A stretch of DNA of 64,000 nucleotides. Source: Agriterribacter humi. GTDB taxonomy: Bacteria; Bacteroidota; Bacteroidia; Chitinophagales; Chitinophagaceae. The notes beneath the pieces were generated by a model, which searched no databases, was not told where the DNA came from, and saw only the letters and a list, made by a program, of their open reading frames with translations. The position numbers were made by a program, and so were the translations under genes. The DNA lies in contig NZ_VOHQ01000004.1 of NCBI RefSeq assembly GCF_009192765.1, forward strand, positions 186,001 to 250,000, written 5' to 3'. Positions 42,670-53,200 of the stretch are shown here, in pieces. Position 1 is the first letter of the stretch, and every line of letters begins with the position of its first letter.

Positions 42670-43584
42670 ATGAAACGCAGGATCATTTTTTTGCTGAATC
42701 CAATTGCCGGAACAGGAAACCGCTCTAAAATCAGGCGGCTTATTGAAAAAAAACTTACTGCATCGGGAGTGAATTTTGAAATTTTTCCTACCAGGACCGA
42801 GGGCAATTATGATGATATCCGTTATAAAATATTGTATGAAGGTGTAACGGATGTTGTGGTTGCCGGGGGCGATGGCACCATAAGCAGCGTAGTACATAAC
42901 CTCAGGGATACCCGTGTTAGTTTTGGGCTTATCCCCTGCGGTTCGGGCAACGGACTTGCTTTTTGCGCAGGTATTTCTAAAAACCCCCACAAAGCCATTG
43001 ATCTTATTTTTACAGGCGCCCCGGTACTCACCGATGCCTTTACGATCAATAATGAGTTTTCGTGCATGCTTAGCGGTTTAGGTTTTGATGCGCAGGTAGC
43101 GCATGATTTCGCAAAGCAAAACCGGAGAGGGCTTATAACTTATATAAAGCAGACCTATACTAATTTTATTAAGGCAAAACCATACCATTTTGAAATTATC
43201 GCAAATGGTGATTCTCTTTTTACAGAAGCATTTTTTGTTAGCATAGCCAACAGCAACCAGTTTGGCAACCAGTTTACCATTGCCCCTAAAGCTGATCTTA
43301 ATGATGGTTTACTTGATATTGTAATTGTACAAAAAATGAATAAGCCGCATATGCTGCTTGCAGTACTGCAGCAAATATGGAGGGGAGAGGTAAAAGAAAT
43401 CCGTCATAAAAAAAAGGGCGTTATTTATTATCAAACGAAAAATCTCTATATCAAAAACCCCGATGCTGCTCCTTTGCACATTGATGGTGACCCCAAACCT
43501 ACGGCTTCTGGTTTTGATATCAGCGTTGTTCCAAATGCATTTCGGCTGATCCGGCCTTTACGCGGGCAGATTGAAAAAAAATGA
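42670..43584 (+). CDS. Diacylglycerol kinase-family lipid kinase
   Basis: 304 residues: MKRRIIFLLNPIAGTGNRSK (N-terminal DAGK motif), the nucleotide-binding VVVAGGDGTISSVVHNL near residue 60 and LIPCGSGNGLAFCAGI near residue 90. The C-terminal part contains PLHIDGDPKPTA. Such soluble kinases (YegS/DgkB/BmrU type) phosphorylate lipids such as diacylglycerol or sphingoid bases. Bacteroidota make sphingolipids, so a sphingoid substrate is possible. The last 65 bp overlap the 3' end of the converging patatin gene. Confidence 0.9.
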   Translation: MKRRIIFLLNPIAGTGNRSKIRRLIEKKLTASGVNFEIFPTRTEGNYDDIRYKILYEGVTDVVVAGGDGTISSVVHNLRDTRVSFGLIPCGSGNGLAFCAGISKNPHKAIDLIFTGAPVLTDAFTINNEFSCMLSGLGFDAQVAHDFAKQNRRGLITYIKQTYTNFIKAKPYHFEIIANGDSLFTEAFFVSIANSNQFGNQFTIAPKADLNDGLLDIVIVQKMNKPHMLLAVLQQIWRGEVKEIRHKKKGVIYYQTKNLYIKNPDAAPLHIDGDPKPTASGFDISVVPNAFRLIRPLRGQIEKK

Positions 43585-45805
43585 TTTTTTTAAATGACGT
43601 CACATTTGATTCAGAATGAAGCGCTCTTCTGATATCTAATTTTTCATTTCTGGTAAGGTGAAAGTTTAAAGCGGCTCCTTTTTGTTTGGGTAATGGCGCA
43701 TAGGAAAAAGTGATTTTTTTAAAGGGAAAGCCAAAGCCGGTATGTGCATACTGAATCATTTCATCATGATAATAATCCTGCATCTTCATCCAGTTATGCT
43801 GCAGCGTCATAATGGGCTTTGTAAACATACCTGTAATGCTGGGATCGTCATACCCTTCATCCCATTCACCATCTTTACGATCGCGTATTTGTATAAATAC
43901 AACTCCCCCTGTATTATTAGTTATCCAATTTTCCAGCACATGTAAAAAACGCAGGGAAGATTCCTGACCGAAATTATCGCGCATACCCGCATCCATTACA
44001 TCTATAATTGGCGAAGAAGGTAGCCATACATTAGGTAAAACATAAGGGAAAGTAGCATTAATACGCAAAGTAGAAAGCAGCCGGAGGCTATACGGATCCT
44101 GCTTTTTAAACATAGCGCTAAAATCAATGGCATCGGGTTCGGCTGTTATACCGGCGGCTGAATCGGGCCAATTGCGCATCATAAAACTAACAGGTTGTGT
44201 GCTGATGATCATTTTCCGCCCATCTCTTGTAATAGTAGAATTAAAAAGCATAAGAGGGATTTTGGCAGCGGCTTCATCTTCAGTAATATCTCTTAAGGTA
44301 TAATCTAATATTCTGCCTGTGTTGCGGTTGAATTGTTCTTCAAAGGCATAACCCCTGTCCTTGATATAATTATAATTTCCCGCTTTGAACTGCTGGGCGG
44401 GTGCAAAAAGATCGCGTGTTACAAAAGAGGAGAACAGGGCATTCAAAAGATCTTTGGATATATTATCTGTGTATTGCTGATCCTGGAGGTTAACCGGCCT
44501 GCCCTGTTGTTTTAAGCGAAACAATTCGCGGTAATAAGCCGCTCCCAGCATACCACCTGAAGCACCATTGATGATAAAGGTTTTTCTCAACAACTCTCCA
44601 TTCATGATACTGTCCATGTGCTGCATTACATTAAGCGTAAATGTTGCCGACCGGGTGCCGCCTCCACTTACATTTATGATATATAACAAAGGCTTTTCTT
44701 CACGCTGCCGCTGTTTCCAGCGTTCCAGTATCCGGATCATATTTTTCTTATCCGCCTCCATTTTTTCAATGGTGCACAATTGCATGATACTGTCTCTGGT
44801 GTAAACAGGTCGTTCACTGCGGTTCGTATAATTGATACCATAAGCCTTATTGCGCGGATCAATGATCTCTTTTTCAAACAAAAAATTCAATCCAATACCC
44901 AAAAGCAGTAAAATGGGAAAAGCCCAGCTTTTAAGCCAGTAGGTTAACGCCCCCGAGCCGGCAATCAGCACAGAAAAAAACAAGAGGATAGCCGCCGCCG
45001 CAGGGATAATAAAAAAAGGCTTGTCCATCAGCATCCCGATCAGCGCCAAAAATAAAAAAGCCAGTATAATGGATATTACAGCGGTAAAATGATGTCTTTT
45101 AAAAACGGTATCAATAAACTCCTGCGAATAATGCGTTACGTTGCGGGGCTTTTTCAATTTCATCCTCGTATTAAAAAACCAGTCAATATGCAGCATTCCC
45201 CTTTCATGAAAATGTTTACCGCCAATGCCAAACTGTGCGGCAAATGTTTTGGGATCCCTGAAAACAGGCTCCATAGTACGCATCATGGATTTCTCTGTTC
45301 TGAAAAAATATAAAAAAGAAATCACGAAAGCAAAACTAAGTCCCGACAAAAAACCAGTTACCAGTACAATAATTCTGCGAGCAGGAAGCAGCTCATTATG
45401 CGTATCATAATAAATGCTTTTAGACAAATAGAAAATAAGGAACAGCAGCGGTATAATGGCATTGTTGATGCAGTATTTCAAAAAGGGTTTGGAAGTAGTG
45501 GCTAAAAATTTGAACTGGTTGCTATGCAAAATAAAAGTAGTGATGTTCCAGCTCATGATAAAAATACCTGTAGCCACACCCACTATTGCCATACTAAACC
45601 CGTTTACTTCTCCCAGGTATTCGGGGGCCAGAAAAAGTGAATCCGCACCGAATGTGCTCATAAAATCGCCATGAATTGCACTGGCCAAAATGAACCAGAA
45701 AGCAAGAAGCAACTGATAACGCCTGAGATGAAGAATGAAAAGCTGAACAGGAAAGGAATAATAAAACCCCTTTATATAGGCTTTTATGTTAGAAAAAACA
45801 GGCAT
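43520..45805 (-). CDS. Polytopic membrane patatin-like phospholipase
   Basis: About 761 residues from ATG 45805. The N-terminal 320 residues contain roughly seven membrane helices (such as LLLAFWFILASAI, FSMAIVGVATGIFIMSW and IIVLVTGFLSGLSFAFVI). The patatin domain follows: oxyanion segment NVSGGGTRSATFTL near 380, nucleophile elbow NGASGGMLGAAYY near 415 and the dyad aspartate in DVMDAGMRDNFG near 602. It is expected to hydrolyse membrane lipids. The membrane-fused architecture is larger than most bacterial patatins. It converges on and overlaps the lipid kinase gene by 65 bp. Confidence 0.85.
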   Translation of the reverse strand: MPVFSNIKAYIKGFYYSFPVQLFILHLRRYQLLLAFWFILASAIHGDFMSTFGADSLFLAPEYLGEVNGFSMAIVGVATGIFIMSWNITTFILHSNQFKFLATTSKPFLKYCINNAIIPLLFLIFYLSKSIYYDTHNELLPARRIIVLVTGFLSGLSFAFVISFLYFFRTEKSMMRTMEPVFRDPKTFAAQFGIGGKHFHERGMLHIDWFFNTRMKLKKPRNVTHYSQEFIDTVFKRHHFTAVISIILAFLFLALIGMLMDKPFFIIPAAAAILLFFSVLIAGSGALTYWLKSWAFPILLLLGIGLNFLFEKEIIDPRNKAYGINYTNRSERPVYTRDSIMQLCTIEKMEADKKNMIRILERWKQRQREEKPLLYIINVSGGGTRSATFTLNVMQHMDSIMNGELLRKTFIINGASGGMLGAAYYRELFRLKQQGRPVNLQDQQYTDNISKDLLNALFSSFVTRDLFAPAQQFKAGNYNYIKDRGYAFEEQFNRNTGRILDYTLRDITEDEAAAKIPLMLFNSTITRDGRKMIISTQPVSFMMRNWPDSAAGITAEPDAIDFSAMFKKQDPYSLRLLSTLRINATFPYVLPNVWLPSSPIIDVMDAGMRDNFGQESSLRFLHVLENWITNNTGGVVFIQIRDRKDGEWDEGYDDPSITGMFTKPIMTLQHNWMKMQDYYHDEMIQYAHTGFGFPFKKITFSYAPLPKQKGAALNFHLTRNEKLDIRRALHSESNVTSFKKIIFFQSARVKAGSAEMHLEQR

Positions 45806-45931
45806 CAAACGCAATATAATACTTTGATATTTAACGCAAAAGACGGATACAATAATATGCTGTTAACAGCAATTTATCTTTTCGCATCAGGTATAACGGA
45901 ATAAATGTTCTTGTTTAGTTATTTGCAATTT

Positions 45932-46972
45932 CTACTTCTTCACCAGGTACAACATCCACACCAGCGATACCAGCAGCAGCATAGCGGTAAACTGATGCAG
46001 CACACCCAACCATACTAATGCGTTTACTGAAGGGGAGTATAAAACAGTGAGTATGCCCAGCAACACCTGGACCAATACCAGCAGGAGTGGCAATGCCCTG
46101 GTTTTGCTCAGCCAGGGGGCTGCAACAGCCTTTCGTGCTTTAATAAACCAGGCAACAATGAGTATAACAAAAAGATAGGCTATTCCCCGGTGAATAAACT
46201 GTACCATAAATGGATTGTTTATATAATTCTCCACCCCCCGGGTATTAAACAATGATGCAGGAAACCATTCGCCATTAATCGTAGGCCAGGTTGGAGCAAT
46301 AGTAGCGGCTTTAAGCCCTGCCATAAAACCACCATAAACAAGCTGAACGAATAACAGCAGCATCAGCAGCACTGTAAATTTTTTTAAAGATGCATAACGA
46401 ACAATTTGCTGCTCCGGCACCAGCATGCGTAAAGCAAACCATAAAGTATATACCAACAGTATTAGTGCCGCTACAAAATGAGTTGCCAGCTCAACATGTC
46501 CTACAAAATATTTTTCAGGCACCAGCCCGCTTTTTACCATTATCCATCCAATAGCGCCCTGCAGAGCGCCCAGCAAAAAAAGAATGATCAGCGGAATGAT
46601 CATCTCCCGTTTGAATTTTTTCTTCCATATAAACCATGCAAATCCTATAATAAAAACAATGCCCAATAACCTGGCCCAAAAACGGTGAAACCATTCCCAG
46701 AAGAAAATAAATTTGAAATCGGATAATAAAAAATCTGAATGGAGGTACCTGAACTGGTCGGTTTGTTTGTATTTATCAAATTCCGATTGCCAGGCTAAGT
46801 CGCCTATTGGCGGCAATATGCCTGTAATGGGTTTCCACTCTGTAATGGAGAGTCCGGATTCGGTAAGGCGGGTAATGCCCCCTATCAATACCTGGATCAT
46901 AATCATACCCGCACCTGTTAATAACCACCAGGCTACCGCCCTGTTGGGCGAGGGTGAAAGCGATTTGTTCAT
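45932..46972 (-). CDS. ctaA: Heme A synthase
   Basis: 346 residues with about eight membrane helices. Conserved heme-ligand or catalytic histidines appear in EWFHRFWARLLG, GHVELATHFVAALIL, QFIHRGIAYLF and LHQFTAMLLL. The start contains GGITRLTESGLSITEWKPIT, the COX15/CtaA signature with ESG and EWKP. It converts heme O to heme A for aa3-type cytochrome oxidase. It diverges from rnhB with 52 bp between the starts. No ctaB (heme O synthase) is in the window. Confidence 0.95.
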   Translation of the reverse strand: MNKSLSPSPNRAVAWWLLTGAGMIMIQVLIGGITRLTESGLSITEWKPITGILPPIGDLAWQSEFDKYKQTDQFRYLHSDFLLSDFKFIFFWEWFHRFWARLLGIVFIIGFAWFIWKKKFKREMIIPLIILFLLGALQGAIGWIMVKSGLVPEKYFVGHVELATHFVAALILLVYTLWFALRMLVPEQQIVRYASLKKFTVLLMLLLFVQLVYGGFMAGLKAATIAPTWPTINGEWFPASLFNTRGVENYINNPFMVQFIHRGIAYLFVILIVAWFIKARKAVAAPWLSKTRALPLLLVLVQVLLGILTVLYSPSVNALVWLGVLHQFTAMLLLVSLVWMLYLVKK

Positions 46973-47024
46973 AACTGCAAAAGTATTGTACGATTTTTTA
47001 TTCTTAACATTGCAGCACGAATAT

Positions 47025-47624
47025 ATGTTACAGGCGTTTTACCAGGATATACACATCGAAGCAGGCTGCGATGAAGCGGGCCGCGGATGCCTGGCCGGGC
47101 CTGTATTTGCAGCAGCCGTGATTTTGCCCCGTGATTTTTTTCACCCTGTACTCAATGATTCCAAACAATTAACTGCGGAACAGCGCAGTGAAATGAGAAT
47201 ATACATTGAAGAAAAAGCGATAGCTTATAATGTAGCAAGTGTAGATCATGAAGAAATTGACAGGATCAATATATTAAATGCATCGTTTAGGGCAATGCAC
47301 CTGGCTTTAGACGGACTACCTATTATACCTGAGCTGCTATTAATTGACGGTAACCGGTTTCATGCCTATAAAAAAATTGATCACCACTGCATCATAAAAG
47401 GTGATGGGATTTTTTCTTCTATCGCCGCTGCCAGCGTATTGGCCAAAACGTACAGGGATGAATACATGATGAAACTACATGAAGATTTTCCGCACTACCA
47501 TTGGTATAATAATAAAGGCTATGGAACAGCGGCACACCGCAGATCCATTCTAAAGCACGGGCTTAGCCCTTTTCACCGGAAAAGTTTTCAATGCATATCT
47601 GCCCAAATGGAAATATGGGAGTAA
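47025..47624 (+). CDS. rnhB: Ribonuclease HII
   Basis: 199 residues from ATG 47025. The catalytic motif EAGCDEAGRGCLAGPVFAAA supplies the DE pair; later acidic positions lie in LLIDGNRFHAYK and AKTYRDEYM. The C-terminal HYHWYNNKGYGTAAHRRSIL is typical of the family. It removes RNA from RNA-DNA hybrids. The upstream in-frame extension to 46713 overlaps ctaA antisense and has no family similarity. A weak -7 box TAACATTG lies at 47005-47012. Confidence 0.95.
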   Translation: MLQAFYQDIHIEAGCDEAGRGCLAGPVFAAAVILPRDFFHPVLNDSKQLTAEQRSEMRIYIEEKAIAYNVASVDHEEIDRINILNASFRAMHLALDGLPIIPELLLIDGNRFHAYKKIDHHCIIKGDGIFSSIAAASVLAKTYRDEYMMKLHEDFPHYHWYNNKGYGTAAHRRSILKHGLSPFHRKSFQCISAQMEIWE

Positions 47625-47690
47625 AATGGTAAAGCCTGCCAGGCGGAAAAATAGTGATCAACCCTTTATAATCCTTTTCATTTAAAAAAC

Positions 47691-47975
47691 ATGATCAAAA
47701 AAATAGCGCCTGATAAATGGAGGCATTTCCTGGTTGGCATTGCAATGGGCGCCCTGTTGCAGGCAACTGGCTGGTGGCTTTGGCCAACAGATATTATTTT
47801 ATCATCCATAATGGCGCTGGCAATAGTAATTGCTATCAGCTATGGCTTTGAATTGTTCTCAAAAATTACCGGAAAAGGCAGATATGATTTTATGGATGCC
47901 GTGGCTTCTGTAGCAGGCGGCGTGTTAGGGATGGGTGCGGTTTTATTGCCACAAGCCGGGCTGGTACACCTGTAA
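47691..47975 (+). CDS. Small membrane protein, unknown function
   Basis: 94 residues with three probable membrane helices (FLVGIAMGALLQATGWWLW, ILSSIMALAIVIAISYGFEL, VASVAGGVLGMGAVLLPQAG). The loop FSKITGKGRYDFMDAVASVA follows the pattern of VanZ-like and other small inner-membrane proteins, but I do not recognise the family. It follows rnhB by about 65 bp on the same strand. Confidence 0.7.
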   Translation: MIKKIAPDKWRHFLVGIAMGALLQATGWWLWPTDIILSSIMALAIVIAISYGFELFSKITGKGRYDFMDAVASVAGGVLGMGAVLLPQAGLVHL

Positions 47976-48004
47976 TGTTTTACGGAGAATGGCTTTATTA
48001 AAAA

Positions 48005-49000
48005 CTACAGGCCTACAGCGGCTTTCTGCATCATCATCGCTGCAATTTGACCGGCATCGTGTTGAAATGAAATATCAACGGGCTGCGCATCAGCGTACCA
48101 TTGTTCAAAAATGGTATTAAAATTTTCAGGAAGGTGAGCTAGTGTTTTTACCCCCAGTTGCCGTAGGGCAGCGGCATTGCATTGCTGCTCATATTGCCCT
48201 TTGATGGGCATCACCATTATTTTTTTCTTTAAATGCAGCGCCTCCGAAGGCGTTTCAAAACCGGCGCCACAAACAATTGCAGCGCAATGGATCAGGCTTT
48301 CATTAAATTTTTCTTTGCTTACCGGTATAAAAGTGAGGTGGTCCTGTTTTGTTTCAACTTTTACTTCCCGTGAAAAAACCTGGAAGCGGTACGAAGTAAG
48401 TTTTCCAAAAAATTTACGGATCTCACAATCGCAGTAAGCGGGTAAGTAAACGGTTATGTGATTATCGTGGACCGGACGGGCGTTCCATATTTCAGACTTA
48501 ATAACGGGCGTATGAATAAAGTCGTCGTATTGCCTGAAATGCAGACCCATATATTGCGTAGCTCCTGCATAGTTTTTCAGGAGCCATTCACCTATACGGC
48601 TTTGCTGAGCCGGGCGGGGTGTTTTTGCCGACATAAAACTCGCCTGGTGTCCAAAATGAATGGAGGGTGCTTTTTTTTGCCGGCAGGCCAGTGAGGTTAT
48701 ACATTCAAAATCATTTATAACCAGATCATATTTTTCCACAGGCAATGCCGCTACTTCTTTTTTGATATGAAACGGCGAAATCCTTTTTATCATTGAAAAA
48801 TAATCAAGGCTTCCCTTGCAGGTATAAAACAAACTCAAGCCTTTGCTCCTGTATTTTATGGGTGCATCAAGATGCAGGCTGCTGTTGGCGCCGCTTAAGA
48901 ATATATCCACCGTTCCATATTGCTGCAGGTAGGGCAATAACTCCATAGCCCTGCTGATATGCCCGTTTCCCGTTGCCTGTATAGCATAGAATATTTTCAT
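48005..49000 (-). CDS. MurG/GT28-like glycosyltransferase
   Basis: 331 residues from ATG 49000. The start MKIFYAIQATGNGHISRAME has the glycine-rich GxGH loop of GT-B enzymes. Near residue 255, IVCGAGFETPSEALHLKKKI followed by VMPIKGQYEQQCNAAALRQL forms the nucleotide-sugar binding motif, as in MurG and diglucosyldiacylglycerol synthases. The acceptor is unknown; a glycolipid or envelope glycan is likely. It lies just downstream of an LpxH-like gene on the same strand (58 bp gap), so both may act in envelope lipid assembly. Confidence 0.85.
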   Translation of the reverse strand: MKIFYAIQATGNGHISRAMELLPYLQQYGTVDIFLSGANSSLHLDAPIKYRSKGLSLFYTCKGSLDYFSMIKRISPFHIKKEVAALPVEKYDLVINDFECITSLACRQKKAPSIHFGHQASFMSAKTPRPAQQSRIGEWLLKNYAGATQYMGLHFRQYDDFIHTPVIKSEIWNARPVHDNHITVYLPAYCDCEIRKFFGKLTSYRFQVFSREVKVETKQDHLTFIPVSKEKFNESLIHCAAIVCGAGFETPSEALHLKKKIMVMPIKGQYEQQCNAAALRQLGVKTLAHLPENFNTIFEQWYADAQPVDISFQHDAGQIAAMMMQKAAVGL

Positions 49001-49019
49001 ACAATCATATTCAATTTTT

Positions 49020-49048
49020 ACTGTACACTTACGACTTACCACCTACTG
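49020..49048. repeat. Degenerate GTAGTGAGTGGT-type repeat, copy 2
   Basis: ACTGTACACTTACGACTTAC followed by CACCTACTG lies in the gap between the LpxH-like gene and the glycosyltransferase. Its complement (CAGTAGGTGGTAAGTCGTAA) resembles the strings at 27343 and 63593. Confidence 0.35.
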
Positions 49049-49058
49049 CTCCCTTATC

Positions 49059-49895
49059 CTATCCCGTTAGCGAACTGATATAATAGCTGATCTCATCTGT
49101 AACTACATCAGGCCGGGGCCTTTCTTTCTCCACTTTCATTTCGGGGAAATTGGATGGATCAAACTCGAACAGCTTCCATTCCTTTTTACAATACTCCAAT
49201 GCTGTGCAATGCTCCACCCAGTCGCCGCTATTCAAATAAGTAACATCACCTTCTTCATTACGCACTATCCTTTTCTGCGGTTTATGAATATGTCCGCAAA
49301 TAACATACTCGTACTTTTTTTTAATCGCCAGTTCCGCGGCAGTCATCTCAAAATCATTAATCTTTGAAACGGCTTTATTCACACCCTCCATTATCTTTTT
49401 TGAAAGCGATACTCTTTCACGCCCAATGCATCGTAAAATTGTATTGATAAAGCGGTTAACCAGTATTAGCGCGCCATAGCCGGTGCTGCCAAGCTTGGCC
49501 AGAAATTTAGCGCTCCCTTTTGTGGTGTTATCAAACACATCTCCATGAAATATCCAGGTCAATTTATTGTCTATTTCCAGCACCAGCTTGTCGGTTAGCA
49601 TAAAATTACCCACCCTGCAACCCGAATAGCGTCTTAGCACTTCATCGTGATTACCGGTAATGTAAAATACTCTTGTACCGTTGGTGATGCAATGAATGAT
49701 TTCCTTGATCACGCCGAGATGAGTAGCGGGAAAATAACTTTTGCTGAACTGCCATGCATCAATAATATCCCCGTTAAGAATAAGCATGGAGGGGGCGATA
49801 CTTTTAAGATAAGCGGTTAGTTCTTTGGCCTTGCAGCCATAAGTACCCAGGTGCACATCGGAGATAACAACAACATCTATGGGACGTTTATCCAT
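49059..49895 (-). CDS. LpxH-like UDP-2,3-diacylglucosamine diphosphatase family metallophosphoesterase
   Basis: 278 residues from ATG 49895 (MDKRPIDVVVISDVHLGTYG). The metal-binding motifs appear in order: DVHLG, LNGDIIDAW, ITGNHDEVL, IFHGDVFD and ICGHIHKPQ. These match the calcineurin-like LpxH group, which removes UMP from UDP-2,3-diacylglucosamine in lipid A synthesis. Related Bacteroidota proteins of this size may act on other pyrophosphates. The gene precedes the glycosyltransferase on the minus strand. Confidence 0.85.
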   Translation of the reverse strand: MDKRPIDVVVISDVHLGTYGCKAKELTAYLKSIAPSMLILNGDIIDAWQFSKSYFPATHLGVIKEIIHCITNGTRVFYITGNHDEVLRRYSGCRVGNFMLTDKLVLEIDNKLTWIFHGDVFDNTTKGSAKFLAKLGSTGYGALILVNRFINTILRCIGRERVSLSKKIMEGVNKAVSKINDFEMTAAELAIKKKYEYVICGHIHKPQKRIVRNEEGDVTYLNSGDWVEHCTALEYCKKEWKLFEFDPSNFPEMKVEKERPRPDVVTDEISYYISSLTG

Positions 49896-50216
49896 GAGGG
49901 ATATGTTTCTCAAATTTCTCTATTTCATATTACTATGATATTAAGCCGGCGTTAAGAAATAGTGAGGAATTGGTGCAGGAACAAGTTCAAAACCCGCAAA
50001 AGTTGATGCCATAAAACGCGTGTTTCCATGCAGCTAAAAAAATAAAATGAGAATTATTTTCAAGTTTTTCTATCCCGTTTCAGCAGTTTTCATATAAATC
50101 AATATATTTAGTATTAATATACAAATAACATTATGGTTAAACACGGTTAACCCCCGGTTTACACCTGTTTGTAATCTTTGCAAACCCTTTTATCAAAAAA
50201 TCAAAAAACTACGCTT
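49896..50216. other. 321-bp divergent region upstream of susC
   Basis: The stretch is AT-rich. AATCAATATATTTAGTATTA and following A/T-rich sequence near 50098-50130 could carry a susC promoter; GTAATCTTTG at 50171 has an imperfect -7 box (TAATCTTTG, one base too long). I see no anti-sigma or sigma gene next to susC, unlike many SusCD loci. Confidence 0.35.
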
Positions 50217-53200
50217 ATGACCAAAAAGTTATGTTCCTGGCGAATCTGCATCGCCATGCTGGCACTATGGGCCCTGCCATTACTGTCCCTCGCGCAACAA
50301 ACCGTTACCGGAAGAGTAACTTCTTCCAAAGACCAAAACCCGCTGGAGGGTGTATCCGTTGCGGTAAAAGGTACTACTAAGGGTACTTTAACTACATCGG
50401 AAGGGCAATTTTCCATTGATGCCAAAAGAGGCGACGTGCTTGTAATAACCGGCATTGGCTATATAGCCGCTGAAGTAGAAATTAACGGGAACACAGTATC
50501 GGTAGAACTCAAAGAAGATACACGTAACCTCAGTGAAGTGGTTGTGACTGCGATTGGAATCAAACAACAGAAAAAAAGATTAGGTTTCACTACGCAGGAA
50601 GTAAATACGGAGCAATTGTCCAACTCCCGTACTATGAACCTGGGCACTGCCTTATCCGGGCAGGTGGCAGGTCTTACTGTCACCAACCCTACGGGTATGT
50701 TTCAGAAACCTTCGTTTGTATTAAGGGGAAAGAATCCCCTCATTGTTATTGATGGCGTTCCGGTTGAAACGGACTTTTATGATGTTTCCGGTGAAGATAT
50801 TGAAAACATTAATGTGCTGAAAGGTATTGCCGCATCTGCCTTGTATGGTTCAAGAGGGAAGAATGGAGCCATACTGATCACCACTAAGAATGCAAAAAAA
50901 GAAGGGATGGAAGTTAATTTTACTACCAATAACATGTTCACAGCCGGTTTTGCCGCCTTCCCAAAAACCCAAACGGAATATGGTAGCGGATCGAACGGAC
51001 TATATGAATTCTGGGATGGCGCCGATGGCGGCATCTCCGATGGTGACATGACCTGGGGGCCTAAATTGAACGCCGGTGTTAAAGTTCCGCAATGGAACAG
51101 TCCGATCAGGGATAAACAAACGGGCGAAACCATAGAATGGTACGGAGATGTAAAAGGTACGGTATACGATGACCGTTCAAGATATGAGCGTGTTCCTACC
51201 GACTTTGTCTACCACAATAATCTTAAAGATTTCTTACAAACAGGTTTTGTAACCACCAATAATTTTTCTGTTGCTTACAAAGGTGAAAAAGCACGGTATT
51301 ACGCTTCCGGAAAATATGCTTACCAGAAGGGGCAGGTTCCCAATATGTCTCTCACTACAGGTAGCCTTAACTTCAATGCCGCGTTTGATATTTCTAAAAA
51401 TCTAACAATTGAAAGTTCGCTTTCTTATAATAAGGTATCTTCTCCAAATTATCCGCGATATGGATATGGTCCCAAAAATCACATTTATACAATCCTGATC
51501 TGGATGAGTGATGACGTTAACGGACAGGATCTGAAAAATCATATGTACGTGCCCGGACTTGAAGGGTACCGCCAGGCCAATTATAATTACGCCTGGTATA
51601 ACAATCCGTACTTTGCCTCGTATGAGCTGGAGCAGAAACAGGACAGGGATGTAGTGGATTTGCAAATGAAAGCGTTGTGGAAGGTAACAGAAGACCTTAA
51701 TATCCAGGTGCGCGGAACAGGCAGAAATGTTTCCAATTTCGAGTCTATGAAAAGTCCCAAGTCTTATATGAACTATGGCGATTCGAGAAATGGTGATTAC
51801 AAAATATGGAACTCTTCACAATTGAATATTGATGCGGACGTACTGGCATCTTACAACAAAGAAATTTCGGATAATTTTCAGGTAGGCATCAATGCCGGCG
51901 CTTCGGTATTTAATCGTAACTATTCACAGGAATACCAATCATCCGATGGTTTGATCGTTCCTTTTGTATATAGCCTTAACAATACACAAGGACCGGTACA
52001 GGCAAGTAACTATTTGCAGGAAAAATCGATTCGAAGCGTTTATGGAGCCGCTAATCTGGATTTTTACAATGCAGTTTTCTTAAGTTTTACAGCCCGAAAT
52101 GACTGGTCATCCACCTTGCCGGTGAAACATAATTCTTATTTTTACCCATCCGTTTCGTTGAGCACTATGGTTTCTGAGTATATCCAGATGCCATCTTTTG
52201 TTGATTACCTGAAATTATATTCTTCATGGGCGCAGGTGTCAAGCGATTTAAATCCATACAGTATATATTCCGCCTACAATAAAGGGACTACTTACGGTAG
52301 TACGCCTTCGGTATATTATCCTGCAGGCATTATTAATCCCAACATCCTCCCCGAAAAGTCGTCTTCCTATGAAATTGGGTTGTCTTCTGCCTTCCTTAAT
52401 AGCAGGCTGAGCTTAGATCTGACCTATTACAATATCAAGGATGAAAATCAGATTATTGATCTGGGGATTTCCGAGGCATCTGGTTTTACATCCCGCAAGG
52501 TTAATGGCAATGTTTATACAACCAATGGCTTTGAAATAGTAGCTGGTTATAAAGCCATAAAAAGGCAGAATTTCACCTGGAGCATTGCGGCTAACTGGTC
52601 GAAATATGTGAAAAAGATTACAGAGATTTATGGAGATCAGCCCAAATATGGCAATCTGAAACTGGGTGAAAGAGTTGATAGTTATTATGCTACCGTTTGG
52701 CAAAAAAGCGCAACAGGAGAGCTGATCCTGGGTGCCAACGGATTGCCAATCAGAGATGCTTTTGCACAGAATCTCGGCCACCTGGATCCGTCCTGGCGCT
52801 TGGGATTAATGAATAAGTTCAATATCAAAGGCTTTGATATTGGAATAGATATAGATGGCGTATGGGGTGGTATCATGAACTCTACTACTGTAGAGAAAAT
52901 GTGGTGGGGAGGAAAACATCCGAGTTCAACAGAGTTTCGGGCAGCCGAATATGCCGCGGGGCAACCGGTTTACGTTCCGGAGGGAGTAGTGGTTACAGGC
53001 GGAGAACTGCAGCGTGACGTATTGGGCAATGTGATATCCGACACCAGGACTTACACACCTAATAAGACAGCCGTGAGCTGGCAAACCTGGGGACAGCAAT
53101 ATCCTTACAGGGCCAGAGTAACTGAAAAAGAGAACGAGAAATTCGCTAATACCTTCGACCGTTCATTTTTTAAACTGAGAAGAGTTGCGGTTGGTTATGA

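Noticed and set aside
46713-47024. N-terminal extension of RNase HII
   Set aside because: It lies antisense to ctaA; the family N-terminus begins at ATG 47025.
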